A DNA stretch of 64,000 nt from Pyrocephalus nanus (Eukaryota > Chordata > Aves > Passeriformes > Tyrannidae): the NCBI GenBank assembly GCA_038380795.1, contig CM076277.1, forward strand, positions 1,083,501-1,147,500. The letters are read 5' to 3'. The position numbers and the translations under genes are program-made. Below the pieces are notes generated by a model. It did not search any database. It saw only the letters and a program-made list of their open reading frames with translations, and was not told where the DNA came from. Shown here in pieces: positions 58,041 to 64,000 of the stretch (positions within the stretch are counted from its first letter, which is position 1; each line of letters begins with the position of its first letter).

Positions 58041-58455
58041 CAGAATCATAGAATCATGGAATATCCTGAGTGAGAAGGGATCCACAAGGACCATTGAGTG
58101 CAACTCCTGGCCCTGCACAGGACACCCCAAAAATCTCACCATGTGCCTCAGAGCATTGTCCAAATGCTCCTTGAGCTCTGCCAGCCTTGGGGCCTAGGGT
58201 GACCACTGCCCTAGGGAGCCTGTTTAGTGATAGCCACCATCTGGAGGAAGAATGTTTTCCTAATCTCCCCCCTAATGCTCCCCTGACAAAGCTCCACCTG
58301 TTCCTTCGGGTCCTGTCACTGATCACAGAGAGCAGAGATTGATGCTGCCCCTCCACTGCCCCTCATGAGCAAGCTGCAGAGCCTGATGAGGTCTGACCTC
58401 AGTCTCCCCTTCTCCAGGCTGGAGCTTCTCAGTTGGTCCTCAGTGCCCCCAGTCT
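58041..58455 (-). mobile_element. CR1 LINE 3' fragment, type C, about 415 bp
   Basis: CAGAATCATAGAATCATGGA, ATATCCTGAGTGAGAAGGGA, CAACTCCTGGCCCTGCACAG, TGGAGGAAGAATGTTTTCCT and CAGTCTCCCCTTCTCCAGGC. It is the longest intact type C 3' end and shows what the 10406-12100 copy has lost. Confidence 0.96.
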
Positions 58456-60547
58456 GGGGGCTGCTGCTTACTCTGGCAGCACAGTGAGGCAGGAAGACTC
58501 AGATGGGGCTTGGGTAGAGTGGTAGCTCAGAAGGCCAAGCAGAGTCTCTGCCTTCCTCTGTGTCACAAGTTTTCAGTTCAGATGTGGGCTCCCTGGGATT
58601 CATAGCACAGGCAAGATCAAGAGTAGCTGTGGTAAGGGCTTTGCTCCGTAGGGGTCTTCGCAAACGTTCTCCCACCCCCTCCTGGCACCTTGAACAGCCC
58701 TGACCAGAACAGGTCGGTTTTGGTCCAGAATGTTCTCATTAGCTGCTTTTCCACATGAGCAGGAACATGCCCCTTGTGGTCTCCAGCATGTGCCCTGAGT
58801 GCCCTGTAAGGGAGCAGAGGCTGAAGGTGGGTTTCAAGGACAACGACACATTTGTTGCCCTGGTCCTTCCATTCCATCCACCTCATCAGCTCTCCTGCTC
58901 TCTTCCTGAAAACTCCCTTTCTTATCTGTCTCATTTGTCTCATTTGACCTACTTAATGCTTTGCATTTCTTGCTTCAGAGCAGATCCCATGTCATGGAGA
59001 ACTTTGAGAAACTTCTATTTCGGGACAGACAAATAGGTTGCGAAGTTTCTGGGGTTTTGCTCCCTTAAGAGTTGATTATATTACCAGTGACATCGGCATG
59101 GAAATAAGTTCTCTGTGTCTCTCAGGAGTTCATCTGCTCCTCCAGCTTAGCCAACACCTGAAGTTAAAAATCTCTGTCATATTACAACCTTTGACTTTCA
59201 CAGAATTGGGCATTTAGAGCATTTAAGGAAGACAAATTATTCCTCATCTGTTTTAGGATGACGCCAGTCAGATCCCATCCCTCCTCATCACCCCAGTGTG
59301 CACCAGCAGGCAGTCCCAGGAGACATGGCCCTTGGCCTGAAGAACAGGCAGGAGACCACAGGCGTGGGTGGCAATAGGGAAATATTCAGCAACCATGAGG
59401 CCTGAGGAGCTATGAGCAGATCCTGCATTCTAAAGGCACAAGCCATTTATTCAGATGTGAGGTGAAACGTGAGATTCTTCCCCGGGCACACAGCAGTGCT
59501 GAGGGATCAGTGCCGCACACTCCATCGAGCTCACACACCAACGCAGCCAACACTGGGGTTTGGTCCATCTGGTGAGAGCTGCCTGGCAGGGGGTTGAGGA
59601 TGGGCTGGGTGAGCCCCTGACACACCCTCAGGCAACGGGCAGACTAGTTCACTAAAGTGATTCCCCATCTCCCAGGGAGGGATCCCTCACAGGTGAGACG
59701 TGCGGCTTGCTGGAAACTACTGTCTCCCCTCCACTGCTGTGCAGAGAGTGCCTGGTTCTGATGATACTGTCACAGTGGGAACATCCATGTGACATTAACT
59801 CCTCCTCAGGAGCCCCTGGCTTCATCTCAGGATGAGTAGTGCTGCTGCTCAGCCCAGGGCATCCTCTACCCCAGGACGGAGCTCCCCAGGCAGCAGTGGA
59901 AAACATCCCAGGGAGCAGCGAGCGGCAGGAGGAGGCTGGAGGAAGGTCTGTTATGTAATGAATTGTTCTAAGCAGAAGCTGGCTATTTTTATCCCCCGCG
60001 ATTAGATTCTGAACTCTGAATCATCATTAATGCAGGGCTCTGGCAGCCGGAGGCCCCCCTCGCCGAGCGCCACATCGAGTGTTCCTGCTAATTCAGGGAA
60101 CGTTTGACTCCGCGCGTGTGGGCAGACCCGCGTCACCTACACCACAGTACACAATCTTTTAAGCTTCTTGCAGCTGGGTGAGGGGAGGCATTTTTCTTCT
60201 GCAGGTTGTGAATCCTCTATTCCTTCCCCAGCCGGTTGTTAGCATGCTGCTGGTTTCTATATATAAAAGCCACCTCTGTGTTTGCAGCCAGCTTGGATGG
60301 CTGGGCCAGGGTTTACGTGGGAGACTGTGGTATGTGGACCCCTGGAAAAGCTGATTGGCAGAGGGAAGGACTAGATGACTCCAAAGGGTGCCTGCAGCCC
60401 CGCCAGTCAAGGGTGTCTTCTGAAGGACGTGTGCCCTGAGCAGTCCCATTTGACACACTGCTGCTTTTCCTGATGCTTCTGCCTGTTTCTCCTGAGCGGC
60501 ACTCAAATGGCTCCTCTCCTTCATGACCAGCCCTGCCTCAGGAGTAC
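58456..60547. other. Single-copy DNA with a CpG-bearing block at right
   Basis: No gene or repeat family was recognised. The block at 59940-60165 is described separately. Confidence 0.45.
59940..60165. promoter_or_regulatory. CpG-rich, homeodomain-motif block; candidate enhancer
   Basis: About thirteen CpGs fall within 59997-60132, strikingly dense for this window. The left half has GGCTATTTTTATCC (near-MEF2), CGATTAGATTC (OTX/PITX-like core) and GAATCATCATTAATGC. The right half has CCTGCTAATTCAGGG. The mixed AT-rich and CpG-rich character without a repeat match is typical of deeply conserved vertebrate regulatory DNA. No transcription start or open frame is evident. Confidence 0.38.
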
Positions 60548-61135
60548 GTAGAATCATAGAACCAGAGGATTATCAAAGAGTTTGGGTCGGAAGGGGTCTT
60601 AGAAACCATCTCATTCCAGGCAGAGACACCTTCCACTGGACCAGGTTACTCCAAGCCCAGCCCAACCTGGCCTTGGACACTTCCAGGGATGGGGCAGCCA
60701 CAGCTTCCCTGGACAACCCTTGCCAGGGCCTCACCACCCTCACATTGTGATATTTCTTCCCAGTATCCCATCTCACCCTGCCCTCTGTCAGTGGGAAGCC
60801 ATTCCCCCTTGTCCTGTCCCTCCAGGCCCTTGTCCCAAGTCCCTCTCCAGCTCTCTTGGAGCCCCTTTAGGCACTGGAAGGGGCTCTAAGCTCTCTCTGG
60901 AGCCTTCTCTTCTCCGGGTGAACACCCCCAGCTCTCCCACCCTGTCTCCAGAGCAGAGGGGCTCCAGCCCTTGGAGCATCTCCATGGCCTCCTCTGGACT
61001 CGCTCCAACAGTTCTGTGTCCTTCTGATGTTGGGGACCCCAGAGCTGGAGGCAGCTCTGCAGGTGGGGTCTCACCTGAGCAAGAGGGGCAGAAGCCCCCC
61101 TCACCTACTGCTCACACTGTGGGATGAGCCCAGGA
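60548..61135 (-). mobile_element. CR1 LINE 3' fragment, type B, longest minus copy
   Basis: It runs from GTAGAATCATAGAACCAGAG through CTTCCAGGGATGGGGCAGCC, CTGTCAGTGGGAAGCCATTC and CTTGGAGCCCCTTTAGGCAC to AGAGCTGGAGGCAGCTCTGC and the GATGAGCCCAGGATAC end. About 590 bp are retained. A plus-strand open frame at 60720-61127 is antisense CR1 sequence. Confidence 0.97.
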
Positions 61136-61668
61136 TACAGCTGACTTTCACCAGTCTCCCCCTGTCCTGTTCATTCATGTCATGTCATACATACCCTGTT
61201 CACAGACATCCCTCCCCAGCCAGCCCTGTCCAAGTGAACCCTGCTTTGGAGTCTGTGAGCTCAAGAAATGCTCTCAACCCACACAGGGGGTTATATCAAT
61301 GCCCACCAAGGATCCTGAGGAGAGGGTCTCTGGCTACTGCTGGCACGATCTGGACCGAGGTCTCGCTGTGTCTGGTGCAGTGATTTTGTGGTGCATTATT
61401 GTGCTTTAGATGGGATGTGACAGTTGGGGATGAGAAAGCCCAGCTCTCCTGAGGGGTGGTAGATGCTTCCTTCCATTTAGTGTGGATGCAGTATGTGGGC
61501 CATAGCTTTGGTGTTTCCACAGGGAAGAAACTTAGAAGCTGTTGGAAAGCTCTGCTGATGGGAGTAGCGGGAGATCTATGGCAGAGCTGTGAGGGGGAGG
61601 CAGAGAGCAGAGGGAAGAAAGGGAAGGGGAGGTGATGCTTTTTGATGTGGTTTTGAGGAGAAAGAAGA
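61136..61668. other. Single-copy DNA, no gene seen
   Basis: No feature beyond a purine-rich stretch at about 61590-61640. Confidence 0.45.
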
Positions 61669-61772
61669 ATCAGAGTCACAGACTGATTTGGATTGGAAGA
61701 GACCTTGAAGCTCATCCAGTTCATGGGGCAGCCACAGTTTCTTTGGGCTACCTATGCCATGGCCTCAGCACC
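61669..61772 (-). mobile_element. CR1 LINE 3' tip, type B, internally deleted
   Basis: ATCAGAGTCACAGACTGATT, GAAGAGACCTTGAAGCTCAT, then a jump to ATGGGGCAGCCACAGTTTCT. The middle block of the 3' end is missing. Confidence 0.92.
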
Positions 61773-62527
61773 ACTTGAAGAGGTCTTGGAGTGCCCATTT
61801 CAGTGTCAAGGCATTGCTCAGCTACAGCAGTCGTGGCTGTGTCAGCAGAGGAGGGCAGCCAGGGAAAGGACAAGGAGTCCTTGTGTGGAAGATGTGTGCC
61901 AAGGGCAGGGGAGAAGGGGGGGTGGGCAGCAGCACCGAGCCAGCTCCCACTGCTGCCTGTGGAGGGTGAGATTAGCCACCAGCTCAATGCTCGCAGCTCC
62001 CTGGTTCTACAGGAGCATAAGCTCCCATGCTCAGAGTGCACCCCACAGCCTGCACCCCTCGACATGCTACACCCGAGGAGCAGAAATACAGATGAATGTG
62101 GGGTCCTTTTGGAACTCCCTGTGATCTGCCAGGCTTGCTGGGAGGGAGCTGCCTTGCCTAGTGACCCACAGCACCCCCAAGACTCCTCTGCCACACGTCA
62201 GGCTGGCAAACACCAGCCAACTGCAAAGTGAGATCCTGGAAATGGATGGAAGTAGAGAGCCTCGAGGTGTGGTGAGGCTGGAAGCATGAGAGGCTGTATG
62301 TCCTTGCTGAGAGGGTCTGCCCTGTCTTCTCCATGCCCTCAGGATAAGATGATTTAAGGTGGGTTTGTAGAATTTAGGACAATAGAAAAAGGGCAGCATC
62401 TCATAAAACCCACATCCACCACAAAAGTTCAAATGGAGGGGGCAAAATGGACAGTGACATTGGTTTGCCCAAGTCCCTTGTCGTGCAGAACCCCAGCACA
62501 GAAGCTGATCACAGCTGTTGGTGGGGG
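61773..62527. other. Single-copy DNA, no gene seen
   Basis: No repeat or recognisable coding sequence was found. Confidence 0.45.
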
Positions 62528-62672
62528 ATCCATGCCTGAAAGTGTTCAAGTCCAGGTTGGATGGGGCTTGGAGCAATCTGGTCTAGTGGAAGGTGTCCCT
62601 GCCCATGGCAGGGGTTTGGAAGGAGATGAGAGATAAGGTGCCTTCCTGTCCAAACCACTCCGTGATTCACTG
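62528..62672 (+). mobile_element. CR1 LINE 3' tip, type B
   Basis: TGAAAGTGTTCAAGTCCAGG, GGGCTTGGAGCAATCTGGTC and GCCCATGGCAGGGGTTTGGA, with a CCGTGATTCACTGA tail. Confidence 0.94.
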
Positions 62673-63179
62673 ATGTATTTCCATCCCCTGCCCAGTGCTG
62701 GAGCTGAACTGGGTGCAGCACATCCAAGCCTACAGGCAGGCAGCTCCCATGCTGCTGCTGTGTACCATGCCCAAGAGGAGGCTGCCTCCAGCTGGGGTTT
62801 GGGACACACCAAAGTGGCATAAACCAGGTCAAGTCAGTTCACCTGCTTCACTTCAAAGACCTCTGAGCATCAGCAATGCCTGGGAAGATGAAGGGCAGCC
62901 CTGAGAAAACAGGCTGAGGGCAGGGGAAGTAATGGGGCAAGACCAGCCCCTTTCCATGGGCTCAGAGGTGCTGTGCTCACCCTGGCAACCCCTGCTATGA
63001 CCATCTACTGGTCAGACCTTACCTTGTTATGACCCTGGGTTTCCCCTCTGTGGCGGGAGACAGGCCACCCCCCTCCTGTGGTGCCTGGCTCAGGGCAGGA
63101 GGACACACTGGGGGCACTGGGCAGCTGCTGTGGGAGACAGTCCTTGCCCCGTCTGTGAGCTGAAGGATCATGGATTCAG
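62673..63179. other. Single-copy DNA, no gene seen
   Basis: Nothing was recognised. Confidence 0.45.
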
Positions 63180-63345
63180 GGGATTTAGTTTCAAGCTTTT
63201 TCGTCCATCCAAATTAAAAAGACGGTGGGGAAGAAGCTAATTGGACTTTTCCATTCTGTGACCCCACATCCTAAGAAAGTGCCATGGATTGCAGAGAGTA
63301 ATTAAAATGTAAGAAAACAGCTTAATCCATCTTAAAGGGAGATCA
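63180..63345. promoter_or_regulatory. AT-rich block, possible conserved noncoding element
   Basis: CATCCAAATTAAAAAGACGG, AGAAGCTAATTGGAC, GAGAGTAATTAAAATG and ACAGCTTAATCCATC give four homeodomain-type cores, one a TAATCC OTX/PITX site, in 165 bp of repeat-free DNA. Confidence 0.33.
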
Positions 63346-63867
63346 GCTGACAGAGGAGGCAGCAAACGCAGTATGGTGGGCACCAGGAGCTGGGGGGGCC
63401 CCAGCCCTGCCCCAACACACTCCCAGCAGCAGACACATGCCTGGCCAACAAGGAAAGGAATCCCAGAGCTGGAGGGACAGGCAGGAGGATCAGGACCTGT
63501 GGCAGCCCAGCAGGAGTCCACAGGAGGAGAAAGGAGCAATGAACTCCCTGCCATATAGAAGCGAGTGTCCACCCTTGGCAAGGGCTCAGGCTCACCAGCC
63601 TGGGAGAGAGGGAGCTCCCTGCCCTCCTCTGCTCCCACATTCCCATAATTTCTTCTCCTGCCCCTCCAGAAGCTTCTCTTTCCCTCCTTTCCCACTCATC
63701 CCCAGCCCTTCAGTCTTTCCTCCCTGCCCCCCTGCCTCTCAAGGACCTGAAGGCAGCCGAGCCCCTGGCCCCACTCCTCCTCCCCTGCACGTCAGGCCTT
63801 CATTGCATGGCACTGATTGACATTTCTTTAATTCCATTTCGTTTTGCTGTTTCCTCCCACTATCCCA

Positions 63868-64000
63868 GGTTGCTCCAAGCCCCGGTCTTGAACACTTCCA
63901 GGGATGGGGCAGCCACAGCTTCTCTGGGCAATCTGTGCCAGGGCCTTACCACTGTCACAGGGAAGAATTTCTCCCTAATATCTACTCTAAATCTCTGTTC
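63868..64000 (-). mobile_element. CR1 LINE 3' fragment, type B, cut by window end
   Basis: CCCAGGTTGCTCCAAGCCCC, CTTGAACACTTCCAGGGATG and GGGCAGCCACAGCTTCTCTG, with TTCTCCCTAATATC at the edge. The 3' tip lies to the left and is absent, so the copy is truncated at its own 3' end as well. Confidence 0.95.

Noticed and set aside
60720..61127. 135-codon plus-strand open frame
   Set aside because: It is entirely antisense CR1 3'-end sequence.

Overview
This 64 kb window reads as vertebrate, specifically avian, genomic DNA. It holds at least 25 copies of the CR1 (Chicken Repeat 1) LINE on both strands. Most are short, 5'-truncated 3' ends, and many end in the short (ATTCTRTG)-type tail diagnostic of CR1. 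There are no bacterial operons, ribosome-binding sites, rRNA or recognisable tRNA genes. Frequent passerine-like CR1 3' ends suggest a neoavian, perhaps a songbird, but the species cannot be fixed from the sequence alone.

No protein-coding gene could be supported. The longest open frames (about 200-240 codons) have low-complexity or shadow-like composition, overlap repeats, or match nothing recognisable. The window is best described as intergenic or long-intronic DNA. Two short minus-strand stretches (about 12110-12230 and 33259-33379) have exon-like properties and are recorded as tentative.

Layout: 1-10.4 kb is single-copy DNA with three CR1 3' ends and a minisatellite at the left edge. 10.4-12.1 kb is the only CR1 copy here that retains reverse-transcriptase coding sequence, dead by stops and frameshifts. 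12-25 kb has CR1 tails plus two GC-rich minisatellites (about 19.4 and 21.7 kb) and AT-rich blocks that may be conserved noncoding elements. 25-33 kb is CR1-dense and contains a probable ancient amniote SINE relic. 33-45.8 kb has a single CR1 at 36.1 kb, a two-phase minisatellite (38.2 kb), a MIR-like fossil (42.3 kb) and another minisatellite (44 kb). 45.8-64 kb is CR1-rich again, mostly minus strand, and holds the best candidate regulatory blocks (54.45 kb SOX/POU-like, 57.6 kb X-box/CRE-like, 60.0 kb CpG plus homeodomain-like, 63.2 kb homeodomain-like).

The elements do not form a pathway. The window records retrotransposition, tandem-repeat turnover and possible enhancers of genes outside it. 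The CR1 copies fall into three 3'-end types, called A, B and C here. Type A has TATTAGGGAAAATTTCTTC and later AGGGCTTTTCCAAC. Type B has GGAAGTGTTCAAGGCCAGG and TTTAAGGTCCCTTCCAACC. Type C has CTCGATGATCC followed by a TTCCAACTCA-like end. No convincing undescribed biological system was found.
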